From Spinellus fusiger (lineage: Eukaryota; Mucoromycota; Mucoromycetes; Mucorales; Phycomycetaceae), in the NCBI GenBank assembly GCA_025094145.1, contig JALLLS010000005.1:372001-436000 (forward strand): DNA of 64,000 bases, in the 5' to 3' direction. The notes under the pieces were generated by a model that was given only the letters and a program-made list of their open reading frames with translations, ran no database searches and was not told the DNA's origin. This document shows, piece after piece, positions 1 to 15,261 of the stretch. Positions within the stretch are counted from its first letter, which is position 1. Every line of letters starts with the position of its first letter. Both the position numbers and the translations under genes were made by a program.

Positions 1-167
1 AGTGAAATGTAATAGGATTTATTCAAATGCAGATTTCTATTATTTAAATTATACTTTATCTTAATAATGTTATAACTTCATGAATTCATTAGATAAAAGC
101 ATAGAACTTTCAATAGATACATAGAATATTGTTTATACTACATAGCGGTGGTTTTATTTTAAGGTTT

Positions 168-740
168 CTCAGTAACCACCATTGGTTAATGACATCTCTG
201 CCTAATACTGTTAATGGGGTTGTCTGTCACTTGATATTTCACCCCATCATAGCACCACACCAGCCCTCAACTTTTTCTTGATAGAATATACCCTTCTGTC
301 CTTGCTAATGATCTTCAATCAATTCCACAGATGCTCCATTCAATTGAGATCAGTATTGTGAGGACTATTAAATGGTCACCACTATACCGTTAGCCACTCT
401 CTAATTGGGTTGTTTTACTCGCGTGTGGTCTTAAATTATTCTCCTGTAGGCAGTAACTGACTCCATAGTTCAGGAGAGAGAGAATTAATTGATTTCATGG
501 CAGTAGATATTTCCCTTGCAGATGTACTTGTCAGAGTGGATCCAACCCTCTACTATGATCCATCTCCCAACACCCTCCTCACTAGAACAACCTATACTAT
601 CACTACACCACCTCCAGACTTCTTCTCTAATATATTCTTTGGATGAGTTATACATTGTAAGAAAAGAAGTGTTATGAAAAGAAAAAGAAATGGTGTATGT
701 TATTTTATTTTATTTTTAGTATGAAAATTTCCGGTTACTG
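168..740 (-). pseudogene. Decayed Tc1/mariner-type transposase relic
   Basis: The reverse strand carries recognisable but broken Tc1-family pieces: a 'DLN..EH'-like stretch near 330-350, corresponding to the family's SPDLNPIEHLW block around the last catalytic acid, and a glycine-rich 'GGGVV' stretch near 590-620, corresponding to the usual FGGGSVMVWG block. No long frame survives, so it is a fossil. An inverted match CAGTAACC (about 169) and GGTTACTG (about 733) brackets it and may be the remains of terminal repeats, but eight bases is weak support. The rest of 1-1283 shows no gene; 741-1283 should contain the GVP36 promoter. Confidence 0.55.
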
Positions 741-1283
741 TTTGAGGGTTACTGTTTGAGGGCCACTTTAGAATCTTCTTAAATAAACATAACAAATGCC
801 ATGGAAAAAATGTTCTCATTAAAGAGTATCTGATGTGTGGTTATAGAGAGCCATTCTTTATGTTGGATTTAATTATAGGAATCCATGTGCATGGCATACA
901 CTGCTTTCACAAGTAGAGAATAACACAAATGACTAACGAGTGTGAATAGAATAAGATATAGCACTACTTTAAAAGTGGTTGCTGCCTCTTCTCTGGTAGG
1001 ATGGCAGTTGAAGGATCCCTACAGGGTAAGCCTCCACATACACTATCTAAAAGACAGTTGTAGGTGTATCTGGTATATTTTCACATTGTCTAGTGTTTAT
1101 ATTCGAATGGTCTCAAACTAAATTTCCAATTCTTTAATCTTGGAATAAAACTCTGTACTTTGCATAGACAGTTTGTACTGATGAGAAGAAAGAAAAAGAA
1201 AAGACGTCACAGCTGTGGAATGACGCTGATCCTAGTTTGTAATATGAAAATGTGGCAGATCCACACTCTTCTTTACTGCTATC

Positions 1284-2444
1284 ATGAGTGAACCTACACT
1301 AAGAGTTGTTGATGCTCTACCTGAGAATGATGCTGCCAATAGAGCTGCTGCCAATAGAAACCCCAATGTTATACTTAATAATGCTGTAGATGGATTCGTT
1401 AACTTTGGTTCTAAACTGAATCCCTTTGCCCAAAGACTCAACAAAGGCATTGGCCAAGTACGACAGGTATGCTATCCTCTCATGGTGTCTTTAAGAAAGG
1501 TGTCTCTTATCTGCTGCATTATCTCTTTTCCACTAGTATGCCCAAGAGAAGCTAGGCACTGCTGAGGATATCACTGAGCTTCCTCAGGAATACAAGGACC
1601 TTGAAAGAGTGAGTGTGGAATAGAATGGATTGGATTTGGCTAGTATTCATCTTTCCACTGCAGCGTGTGGATGCCCTTCGCAATGTCCAAGTTAACCTTC
1701 TCAAAGTGACACGTACCTATGCCAATCCCTCCTATGATTACCCTGTACAAATCCAAGAATCCCTTCTTGGTATCACGAACACAGTGACCTCGCAATTCCA
1801 GGCCTTGGCCATCTCAGCTGCCGAGCGTGCTACCACAACCGACGCCAAGCAGCCTGTGGAACCACCAAAGACCCTTTCTCATGCTATAGGGAGGATTGCT
1901 GCTGAAGGATCCCAGGCAGTGGGTGCGCAGGAGCCGCTTGGCATGGCCCTTGAAACCCTCTCGATTGTCTCTGAACAAGTAGGCAATGCTCGTCTTGTGA
2001 TGGACCAGACCATTGTCAGCAAGTTCAACCAGCCCACCCAGACCACCCTCAACACACTGATTGAACAAGCCCTCAAGGCCAGACGCAATGTTCAGTCTGT
2101 GCGTCTGTCGTTGGATGCCTGCAAGGGTCGTTACCGAGCAGCCCGCCCTGAGCGTTCAGAGGCAGCCCATCTTGATGTAGAACAAGCAGAAGATTTGTTT
2201 GTGGCAGCTGTGGAGGAGGCCACGAGTCTAATGAAGGCAGCCTTGGAAGATGTAAGTGCAATGCTATGAAACTGCCTCTTTTACTAAGAGAAACTAGCCT
2301 GAACCCTTCCGTCATTTGGCTGATCTGGTGGCTGCCCAAGTCGCCTACCACAAACAGGCCCATGATGCGTTGGTCAAAATAGCACCTGAGCTGGATGAAC
2401 TCCAGGTGACTCAGGAATCCCTCTATCGTAATAGTCGTAATTAA
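1284..2444 (+). CDS. GVP36: Gvp36-like BAR domain protein of Golgi/secretory membranes
   Basis: Four exons (1284-1466, 1537-1608, 1664-2251, 2298-2444), all in phase 0 with GT-AG introns, give 329 residues. The N-terminal block with KLNPFAQR, then YAQEKLGTAED.TELP..YK.LE.RVDAL and YANPSYDYP, is characteristic of the Gvp36/BAR_2 family. Members are curvature-sensing helical proteins linked to Golgi vesicle traffic, endocytosis and actin polarity in yeast. The remainder is predicted long helices (residues about 60-320), as expected for a BAR dimer. The start ATG at 1284 opens directly into the conserved region. The next gene begins about 330 bp downstream on the same strand. Family assignment is firm; the cellular role is taken from yeast. 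Confidence 0.88.
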
Positions 2445-2777
2445 TAGGTGTGTTTTATTTTATTATTACTATTATTATTATTATTATTATTATTACTATT
2501 ATTATTATTATTATTATTATTTGCCAAAGTTATACTGCAGTCTCCTTTTCTTCTTCATTGAATGCTCTTTTGAGATCAATAAGATGCCTCTTTTCTTCTT
2601 CTTCTGTTGTTGTTGTTGTTGTAATTATGATGATTATGATGATTATGACTATTACTAATTACTATGATTATGAAGTTTATTTAGTATAAGGAACCAATTG
2701 AAGAGTGGAAATACTATAAACCTAGCCTACCCAAACTGGAAATTTAAATATATATTTGTATTAAAAAAAAGGATCAC
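2445..2777. repeat. Intergenic (ATT)n / AT-rich microsatellite tract
   Basis: A nearly pure TTA/ATT trinucleotide run occupies about 2458-2520, with shorter (TTC)n, (TTG)n and (ATG)n-like runs at about 2590-2660. Translated frames here are only poly-Ile/Val/Met artefacts. The tract separates GVP36 from the hydrolase gene and would hold a terminator and a promoter, neither of which I can place. Confidence 0.8.
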
Positions 2778-5700
2778 ATGAAGAAAGTAGTATCTTCAGT
2801 AGGCACAGACCTCTTTTCTTTTCTTTTCTTTTCTTCTTCTTTCTTGCTGTGGATGCCAAAGTGGTGTAATTTGTTCTTCACTGCGGATCCTAATGTATTG
2901 AATGACGCAAGAAGAAAGACCATGCCCCGCCCAAAAACCAATGCCATTGTAAAAGCAACGTCTGTTCATGTTCTGAGTGAAGAGTCTCTTCCTTGTCATG
3001 AGGAGATGACGAGTGCTGCTGTCTCTCTGTCAGTGGAACTTGCTAAACACAATTCCATGGAAAAGACATTGGTGCCTACAAAAGCACTGTACATTCATAG
3101 TCAAGCGTCCCTCTTAAGACGTATGGCTTCTTCTACCAAAGCAACAGCTGCCATTCATTCTACCAGTGTCTCTGCCAGTGGTAGTATGGCAGTGGGTGTG
3201 CGGAGTTCTCTTCTCTCTCACACAAGCACCAGTCTCCCCACATCCACTGCATTGGATTCACTGGAGAGACAGAGAAGAGGCAGTCAGGCAGAGACAGGAG
3301 ATGATACTGGGTCTATTTCCACGAGTGCTCATAGTGACCGGGTGTCTATCGCCACCGACAGTGCCTACAGTATTAGAACTCTGCTGGTGCATAACAAGGT
3401 AAGCCCATTTATAAAGGAAAGAAGCATGAAGAATAAGGGAGATGGTCGGTGGAATAAGAAATAAGGGGGGGATGAAATAGATATATAAAAAGGGAGTGGT
3501 TTGTAAATTGTAATTTAGGTGGATAGGGCTTCCAGTATGAGAACAGTAGCAGCAGACAAGGCCTCCAGTATGAGAACAGTGATGATGGACAAGACAAGTA
3601 CTACTAGTACAAATACCACTGCAAATACCACTGCAAATACCACCGCAAATACCACCGCAAATACCACTGCAAACACCACCACCACCACTACGACGACGAC
3701 AACGACAACAACGACGACAGTGGCAGTGGATAAGGTAACTTTCTTTTTCTTTCTTTCTTGTCGTAATCTTCTCTCTAGGTGAATCATGAAACATTCTCCC
3801 AGCACAGTCCATTCACCACTGCCAGAGCAGCTACTTTGGACACTCTCCAGCCCACCCATAACAGAGGTTGGTCCTGGACATGGCTGGGATTTCGTTCTTC
3901 CAGTCCATGTCTTACTCCTCCAACCCATCCCACAGATCCAACCTACCCAGCACATACAATAGATAAAGATATTCCCCACCAAAAGCTCACTCATAAAGCA
4001 TCCACTGCTTCTCTTGTTTCTCTTGCTTCTCTTGCTTCTAGTATGAAGAGTGTAAAAAAGAAGAATGTTGTATTGCCGCTCTTCCATTCCCAATTCTTCC
4101 CATTGCCCGACACTCCTCCTCCTCCTCCTTCTTTTATAGACACAACTCTCCATGCATTTCACACTCTATTCCACAGCCACAAGAATGAGACAACAGATCC
4201 CAAGGGATGGAAAAGACGCGTGTATTCTCGATTCACCCAGTTTATGGAGGAAATGAAGGAGAATCCCACCGAGTTTGCTGGTAAGAGAGTGGCTGTGGTG
4301 GGTGTGCATGGCTGGTTTCCTATGAAGGTACGTCTGTTGGGGTGTCAGCATAAAATCAATGACCAGGGCAATTTATACATGCATTCTATGTCAATATGAC
4401 CAGCTAGTGCGTAGTATGGTGGGTGAACCTACAGGCACTTCCACCAAGTTCTGTGAGCATATGGCCACAGCAGTCAAGCATTACTTTGCTACTGAATATA
4501 ACATCGCACTGCCAGAGAGTGCTATTACCTGCATTCCCTTGGAAGGAGAAGGGAAGATAGAAGACAGAGTCCATCGGTTGTATAGTAATCTAGTCGAGAA
4601 CTCGGTGTGGTTGGATGCTGTTTCTTCTGCAGATGTGATTCTGTGGGCTACCCATTCTCAAGGGACGCCTGTGTCTGTGATGTTACTACAGCGGCTACTG
4701 GAGAGAGGACATATCCATGTTCATCGTCAATCAGTGTGTCTATTGGCTATGGCAGGAATAGGTCATGGTCCTTTTCCTGCTCTCAAAGGAAGTCTGATTG
4801 TCAAGGTAAGCTCTAGTGAGGAGGGTGTTTTACTGCTGTAATAACAATAACAATAACAATATTCTTTATATATTTATTCTCTCTCTCTCTATTTACTCTC
4901 TATTTACTCTCTATTTACTCTCTATTTACTCTCTATTTACTCTCTATTTACTCTTGTTGTAGTACTTTGAAGCTGATGCTGCTCGAGAGTTATTTGAGTT
5001 CATGGACACCAATAGTCATATCTCTCAGAAATTCAGACAAGCCCAGGCATTTATTCTTCGGTGTGGCATCAAAATGGTCTTGGTAGGATCCATGCAAGAT
5101 CAGGTCGTCCCTCTCTATTCCGCCATTCTATCAGGCACAACCCATCCCAATATCCTTCGTTCTGTTTATATTGATGGTCATATATATTCAGAGGATGATT
5201 TTGTTATTCATCTTGTGACATTTGCTCTTAAACTGCGGAATGCTGGTCTATCAGATCATGGACTGTTGATCTATGTGAGTGAGGTCTTGGCAGGAAACTT
5301 ATATGCTCTGGAGGGAGGTCATTCCACTATCTATGAGGAATTGGAAGTGTACACCACAGCCCTACGGTATTTATTCGAGACACAGCCCTTTGGTAAGCTG
5401 TGTCTTCGTAAACCCAATGACATGGGACAAGAGAACAATGCTATGAAAGGAGCAGAACCCCAAGGAACAAAGCCATCTCAATCACCATCTCAATCACCAT
5501 CTCAATCACCATCTCAATCACCATCTCAATCACCATCTCAATCAGTGTCAGAAACAGAACCAGGCTCAGAAACAGAGGCCATCTTGGATCCACTACTAGC
5601 TAAAGTACAATTGAACCCATTCTATCTTCCATGGGCTATGCGAGGGATTTGTGATGATGTACGCATTAAGAATGATCCAAGGCTATGTCAGGAATTGGCA

Positions 5701-5793
5701 GATTTGTGTTCTTTACTAAAGCGATGGAATCCCACCAGTGCCAAAATGCGTGAAATTAAGTTTCGCTTGGAACCTTTACAGACATCTGTCTAG
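2778..5793 (+). CDS. YML020W-like alpha/beta hydrolase domain protein
   Basis: Five exons (2778-3398, 3519-3734, 3779-4327, 4404-4805, 4963-5793), all joining in phase 0, give 872 residues. The C-terminal half resembles the fungal YML020W-type hydrolase family: a first-strand block VAVVGVHGWFP (from about residue 450), then a nucleophile-elbow-like ATHSQGTP with Ser about 547, and a late GGHSTIY block that may bring the catalytic His. The function of this family is not established. The N-terminal half is Ser/Thr-rich; exon 2 encodes an NTTA/poly-Thr run and the C-terminus has SPSQ repeats (about 5474-5546). Intron 4 (4806-4962) is filled with tandem CTCTATTTA units. The start is uncertain: the first 35 or so codons are pyrimidine-rich and hydrophobic, and a downstream Met is possible. 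Confidence 0.75.
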
Positions 5794-6217
5794 AGGGACT
5801 TTGTGGGCTCTATTGATAAACATAAAAGGAGTCCGTCCATGATCATCTGCCCGTGGATAATGGTAGGACTCCACTCAATCACCTGTAGAAGGCCCTTTTG
5901 GCACCATCCACTCCTCTCTTTCTCCATCACTTCCGCAGCTTCAGACAGTGCGGTGTTGGAATCCAAGAGCAATAGCGGCGCAGTCTACCAGTGCAGAAGA
6001 GGACTGGTATTCTTAGCAGTGGATATGAAGCCTGCCCTGTTTTCTCCCTCTTTTCATTTGTTTCTTTATTTCTTTGTTTCTTTATTTCTTTTTTTCTTTT
6101 TTTTCTTCTTTTTTTTTCTTGTGCTTATCACTTAATAAAGGTACGCTACATTTCTGTAGATTGCACTCAGGAGTCGTGTTCTTATTTCTATTCTCTTTGG
6201 AAAGTGTTCTATTTGCC
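5794..6217. other. Intergenic, upstream of PRP43
   Basis: No gene seen. It contains a long pyrimidine/poly-T tract at about 6040-6122 and ends at the chosen PRP43 start. The promoter and 5' UTR of PRP43 should lie here, but no specific element is identifiable. Confidence 0.6.
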
Positions 6218-8602
<2,385 letters not shown>

Positions 8603-8649
8603 AGGCTAACTATTCCAAGGAGATATGTAGGTTTATTTATTTATATATA

Positions 8650-8683
8650 TACATACATACATACATACATACATACATACATA
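8650..8683. repeat. (TACA)n microsatellite
   Basis: Tandem TACA/CATA tetranucleotides lie in the 150-bp gap between the convergent PRP43 and C3HC genes. Confidence 0.9.
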
Positions 8684-8752
8684 ATATACATCTGTAGGTG
8701 CTTATATACTTTTTCCTTTCTTTCTGACTCTGTAGGTCTATACGTATGGATA

Positions 8753-10013
8753 TCAACATGTATCTGTTTCTACAGATCTTGCAGACCGGAGAATCTCTTT
8801 TGCTTCTCCCTCTAGTCTCTTGTGAAGAAGGGCCTTTTGCTGGCGCGCATATTCTATTATGGTTCTGTCAGAAACAAGAGATTGCAGTAGAAGTCTATGT
8901 TCTTTCGTAATAAACAGAATCATCCACTGATAGCCACTGAGAGGTGTCTTGGTGTTATAGAGGGAATAAAGGGAATTAGACTCAGTAGCGTGCCATTGAA
9001 TAAGGGCTTCTTGGCCATGGATCCAAGGACAGTGGGTGCGATGGGACTGCACCAAATCAAAAGACAGCTCCCCTTCCATAGCATCCAGGAAGTGACGATG
9101 GAAACAGTCGTTGCATATTATGGAGTGTGAGGAGACACCAGCAGACACAACTTCTTCCAGACACCAACCAAACAGTGGCAAAAGATAGGAATCCATAGAA
9201 GAAGACGGCGACTCGTGACGGCAGACTTCTTGCAGTGCTTCCACTCTATCCCTCGTCTACCACTGAGTTAGTCCAACGATATTCTCTCTTGGATGCAATT
9301 CGTATATGCAATTACCAAAGGATGAACAAGAGCAGGAAGAGGATGTTGGCTTTCACAGAGCCGTTTACTTTGATGTTGTAGATAGACACGGGCCTGCTTG
9401 AATGAGCTGATAGGGAATCGATTGATAGAATCTGATGAGGGGGGGTTAGGTGAGATATGGATTGATCTGAGAGTGCTTACCATCACAGCGAGAGAGCCTC
9501 CAGAAGCACTCTTGTGTATGCAGTGTATAAAGACCAGCTTCATATTTTGCTTTGATTGTTTGCACTAGAAACAGTCAATGACTATGAATGACCTGCAACC
9601 CAAGCATAAGAGTTACCTCTTGGGTCCTTTGGGTTATGCAGAGACAGATCCACCACTGCCATGGTGCCTGTGCAGTCACTGCATGCCAATAAGCACATGA
9701 TGCCACTGTCAGTATCCACAGTGCGTGTAGAGTGCCAACCGTGTTTTGCACATGTCATGGCAGAGACAGGTCTATGGCTTTGTATGTACAAAACAGAAAA
9801 GGTCTTTAGTCGTGTAAGAAACGCTTGTCTGTCGTAGATTCGGTTGAGATAGGGTGGTGTATCGGAGGAGGTGTCTATCAGCAGAGTGTCTTTTATAGAC
9901 ACAACGTCTTGTTTTGGTGAGGGAGTGTAGGGAAGCAGTTGGTGTTCTTTTCTCACTCTTTCCATTAACCCAACAAGGGCCTGTGCACTTTGGAGTGTGC
10001 TATGATACGTCAT
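8753..10013 (-). CDS. rsm1: C3HC zinc-finger protein, Rsm1/NIPA (ZC3HC1) family
   Basis: On the minus strand, four exons (10013-9617, 9564-9481, 9431-9316, 9256-8753) join with consistent phases to 366 residues. The C3HC domain is split by intron 1: the lead-in YDRQAFLTRLKTFS, Cys88, then C111-x2-C114 and, after the splice, H148-x3-C152 followed by FW, which is the C3HC pattern. The C-terminal half has a second site: a C-x2-C (ICNDC) followed by S-H-x3-C-PWI, as in the Rsm1-like second BIR-type domain. The family includes fission yeast rsm1 (mRNA export) and human NIPA/ZC3HC1 at the nuclear basket. It is divergent from RAX1 (379 bp between starts) and convergent with PRP43. Intron 3 ends at an AG just past an earlier CAG that would produce a stop. 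Confidence 0.82.
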
Positions 10014-10392
10014 AAAGTGAAGAAGAAGGTGAGTGAGCAGGAAGAATAGAAAAAAGACAAGAACGAGATTATTTTCTTACTATAAAATAAAATATATATT
10101 TTTTATTTTTTAAATAAATAAATAAATAATAAATAAATAAATAGAGACAGAGGTCACAGTTGAGATGTAGCCACGGATCCTTTTCCCTTGAACTTCTTCC
10201 TCGTTCTTCTTCCTCGTTCTTCTTCCTCCTATTTTCTATTTTCTATTTTCTATTTCTACAGTGGGAGTATTGGTCCCATCTTTGTCGTGTAACACAACTG
10301 CTGTAGTGAGAGTGAGAGTGAGAGTGAGAGAGAACAAACACCCGCTTGGATTCTATTTTGGACTCTTTTTCTTCTTTCTTGATAGGACTGTC
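10014..10392. promoter_or_regulatory. Divergent intergenic promoter region (C3HC gene / RAX1)
   Basis: 379 bp separate two opposite starts. The middle is A/T-rich with an AAATAAATAAAT run (about 10110-10142), followed by TTCTTCCTCGTTC and TTTTCTATTTTC repeats and a GAGAGT repeat (about 10306-10330). Both promoters must lie here; no recognised operator is seen. Confidence 0.6.
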
Positions 10393-11579
10393 ATGGACAC
10401 TCGGGCTATTCCCAGCGACTTGCCTACGCTTGACGATGTTCTCAACCGAAAGACACTTCCTCCTGTATGTCTGTACAACTTTTATATTGTTATGAGAGAT
10501 AGACTGCATATGGAGGAAATACTGGACTTTTACTTGGATGTAAGACATCATGAACTGCTATGGAAACGCTACATCAAGTCACTGCACAGGTCAGGCATGC
10601 TGACAGAAGAAGATCTGACAGAAGGATATCAGTCCAACCGTCTTCTGAGCCGTCTCTCTCACACGAGTTCCGAGAAGACAAGCCCTCGCATGCGTCCTCA
10701 CCATCTGCAACCCCCCACCAGTGCCTTTTCTCTGCGTCCTCCTCTCCAGCCACCTACCACCACCACTCTAGATGAAGAAGCAAACTTTACTGCCGAGAGT
10801 ATCAACACCAGACCCCTTCCTAGCCGACAAGACTTGGCTGACTCTGCACAACACATTCTGCTAAAATACATTGTCCCTAGTGCTAAAAAGGAATTAGTCC
10901 ATCTGCCAGCCCCGATGAAACAGGCCATCCGAGACGCATTGGAAGGAACTGAGCCTAGAGACGACCCACTTGTGTACACAGAAGCCAAACAGTATGCATT
11001 TGAGTACATGCAACGACAAGCCTATCCTAAATTCCTACGTCTCAAGGTATGGGGCAATGTCACTCTGTGGCAGCAGCTGGGCAGATTAGCCGTCGGACTT
11101 GTTGCCTTGTTAGCAGGTCTTGCTACCTTTTTCTCCCTTATCTTTCTTGGCTATCCACAATGGGGTGCTCGTTTTGGGGTAATGCTTTTCTTTTCTTTTC
11201 TTTTCTTCCACCCATGGAAAACATTGGAGAATCCTCCTCACTGTCTCCCATCTCCCATCTCCCATCTCCCATCTCCCATCTCTTTATCTTAGGCACTGCT
11301 TCCTATCTGGCTAGGGGTTTACAATGTGCTGGTATTTCTGACAGGGTTGGATCCATTGTGGGTTCTTTTGTTCAATGTGAGGTAAGTTATCTCATCTATT
11401 GGATGGAACTCAGACTGTCTACCATTAGCGAAACCGTCACCTTCCATTTTAACAAAATAGTCCAGCCACGTGTCAAGGAGATACTATGGCTACGGTCACT
11501 ATGGCTACTGGCTGTGGTGTGCCTGGTATCTATAGTGATTACTATTGTCTTTTGTGCTATTCCTTCTCGGAGACTCTAA
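10393..11579 (+). CDS. RAX1: Rax1-like RGS-domain membrane protein
   Basis: Three exons (10393-11178, 11293-11381, 11429-11579) give 341 residues. The N-terminus PTLDDVLNRKTLPPV, then YNFYIVMRD...LDFYLDV..H, is the Rax1 signature of an RGS-like domain (about 5-195, with a Pro/Ser-rich insertion at about 90-125). Three hydrophobic spans follow: near 235-260 at the end of exon 1, in exon 2, and at the C-terminus, with a short basic tail. Yeast Rax1 acts with Rax2 in marking sites for polarized growth. Intron 2 is ambiguous: an upstream CAG at 11411-11413 is also in frame and would add five residues but leave only a 32-nt intron, so the acceptor at 11428 is preferred. Intron 1 contains a tandem CATCTCC run. 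Confidence 0.85.
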
Positions 11580-11680
11580 TGACAAAACTGAAAGCCACAA
11601 GAAATACCTTTTTTTTTTCTTTTTGTATATTTCTCATTTGTCTCCCCATCCCTACTACTTCTATACTACTCCTACTACTA

Positions 11681-13409
<1,729 letters not shown>

Positions 13410-13733
13410 AAGAAAAGCACAAGAAAAGAGAGAAGAAAGAAAAGGCTGCATTGCAAGTAAGCGCTAGAGAAATAGAAAAGCAGTCTCGGACTATTTTTTG
13501 CAGGTCAGCACCCTCCTCCTCCAACCAAGCACTGTGGACGTCGTGGGAGAACACCCTCCTCCTCCCCTCCCATGAAAGCAAGTCACATGGAGAGAGCTTA
13601 CTGAATAGTCTTGGGAGCAACAGCAACACACCTGCCACTCTTCTCTTATTATTTCTCTCCTTTCTTCTCTTCTTCTTCTCTTCTCTTCTTCTCTTCTCTT
13701 GCGTACGTTTAAAGAGAAAAGAACGCCTACGCC
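13410..13733. promoter_or_regulatory. Divergent promoter region (PKA / EI24-like gene)
   Basis: 324 bp between opposite starts. It contains a CTCCTCCTCC stretch and a TTCTCTTC pyrimidine run (about 13640-13700). No gene is seen in it. Confidence 0.6.
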
Positions 13734-14838
13734 ATGGCTCCTCCCTATACCTATCCTATTGCTGGTGCGTTGTACTTTCTTAGTCATCCCAAGGTAAAGG
13801 CAACGCAGTGGTGGCTGTTCTAAGGCATAGACAGCTATGGGTGAAAATGATATGTCCGTTCTTCTTGACGCTTGTGTTTGGTCTTCTCTCTCTGGTGCTG
13901 TCGTTTGTCTTTCTCCTGCCTCTCCAAGCCCATGCCCTTGTTCAGGTGCACTGTCCTGTCTGGTTGGCGTGGCTGGTGTCTGTTGTGCTTGTTCTGCTGG
14001 AGTCTGCTATTCTCGATGTCATTGTCTTTGCTATTCTCATGCCCTTTTTCCAAGATGCTCTTTTTGATGCCACTCTACTGTCGCGTGGTATGGACCGTAT
14101 GTTTCTCCATCGTGTCCCGGTGGGGGGTATGTTGCTATGCTGCAGAGGCATTTCCTCTGGTCTGTTTCTGGTGTGGTTTCTGTTACTGAGTCAGGCAAGT
14201 GGTGTTCTGTCTATCTGGTGTGGTGTGCAGTACAAGTCTCATGCGGCTCACGGAGGTTGGTTAGGTGGTGATTCTTATTGTGACTGCACCTCTGCACCTT
14301 ATTCCTGTGGCAGGCACTGTCGTGGCGTGCTATATCAATGGCTGGGTGGCAAGGTAACCCACCCTGCGCGTGGTGTGGGTAGGCGTATGAATTCTTATGG
14401 CGTACCACTTTCCATTTTAGTTGGGGACATCGCATCCACTATGATTTAGAGTTCAGAGGGTTTGGTGTAACAGCCTCCCGTTGCTATGCATGGCACCATC
14501 GTTCCGCCTACTGTAGTTTTGGCATGGTGGCAGTAGCACTTGAGCTTGTGCCTTTCTTCAATTTGATATTTATGTGGACAAATGTATGTGCCATGGCGTT
14601 GTGGGTAGCAGATGAGTATGAGAAGAGGGAAGGCTCCCATCCCACTCTGTCCCATTTTCCACACCCAGCCCTGTCTTCTGCCCAGCCAATGCCTAGGAAC
14701 ATTACCACAACAGCAACTCCATCGGAGCAAGGCCATCTGCTGGACAAGAGATTATCAGAACGTGGGTATGGTGTAGTGTGTACAGGACTGTCCTATCACT
14801 ATGGACAGCACCAAATAAAACCAGATAACACCAGATAA
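13734..14838 (+). CDS. EI24/Rrt8-LDS-like multi-pass membrane protein
   Basis: Four exons (13734-13793, 13835-14194, 14265-14353, 14421-14838) give 308 residues. Features fit the fungal EI24-like (Rrt8/Lds, outer-spore-wall/lipid-droplet) family: the opening YPIAGALYFLSHP.LW, strong hydrophobic spans in exon 2, then PLHLIPVAGT, and finally FGMVAVALELVPFFN followed by TNVCAMALWVADEYE. Roughly four to six membrane segments are expected, with a hydrophilic tail. Intron 2 is inferred to start at a GC donor (CAG|GCAAGT at 14195) and end at TTAG 14264: this is the only join I found that keeps the frame into the conserved PLHLIP block and removes an in-frame TAG. The biochemical function of the family is not well defined. 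Confidence 0.72.
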
Positions 14839-15261
14839 ACATACTCATACTCACACTAATGCGCCTCTCTACCATGGCGTAGACACCCACCCAGCAGCCT
14901 TCTCTATAAAAAGTGACTCCATAGGACTGTTGAAATAAGCACACGTTTGTACCAGGACGGCTCTCGATTGGCAAATAAAATGAGTGCTTTCAACAAAACA
15001 CTTGTACAAGAGAATAATAACCATGGAGAGATTCGATGCATGGTCAAGGAGAAGTCTATAAATAGACACACCTTGCTCCCCATGGATGTATCTTTTTTTT
15101 TTCTCTTTTTCTTTATTATTATTCTCTTCTCCCTGTTTTCTTTGTTTTCTTTTCTTGTTCCTCCTTGGTCGTCTACACCCCATCTTACACCCTTCTATTC
15201 TGATTCCACTCTGATTCTACTCTAATTCTACTCTAATTCTACTCTAATTCCATCCTCTTCT
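14839..15261. other. Intergenic, upstream of tetraspanin
   Basis: No gene seen. It has a T-rich tract (about 15090-15160) and TCTACTCTAATTC repeats (about 15200-15250) immediately before the tetraspanin start. Several short opposite-strand frames here have no supporting features. Confidence 0.6.

Noticed and set aside
2450..2689. 79-codon frame of poly-Ile
   Set aside because: Translation of an (ATT)n microsatellite.
3258..4162. Long minus-strand frames rich in CGGIC or poly-Val
   Set aside because: Antisense of the NTTA/poly-Thr codon repeats in the hydrolase gene; no independent features.
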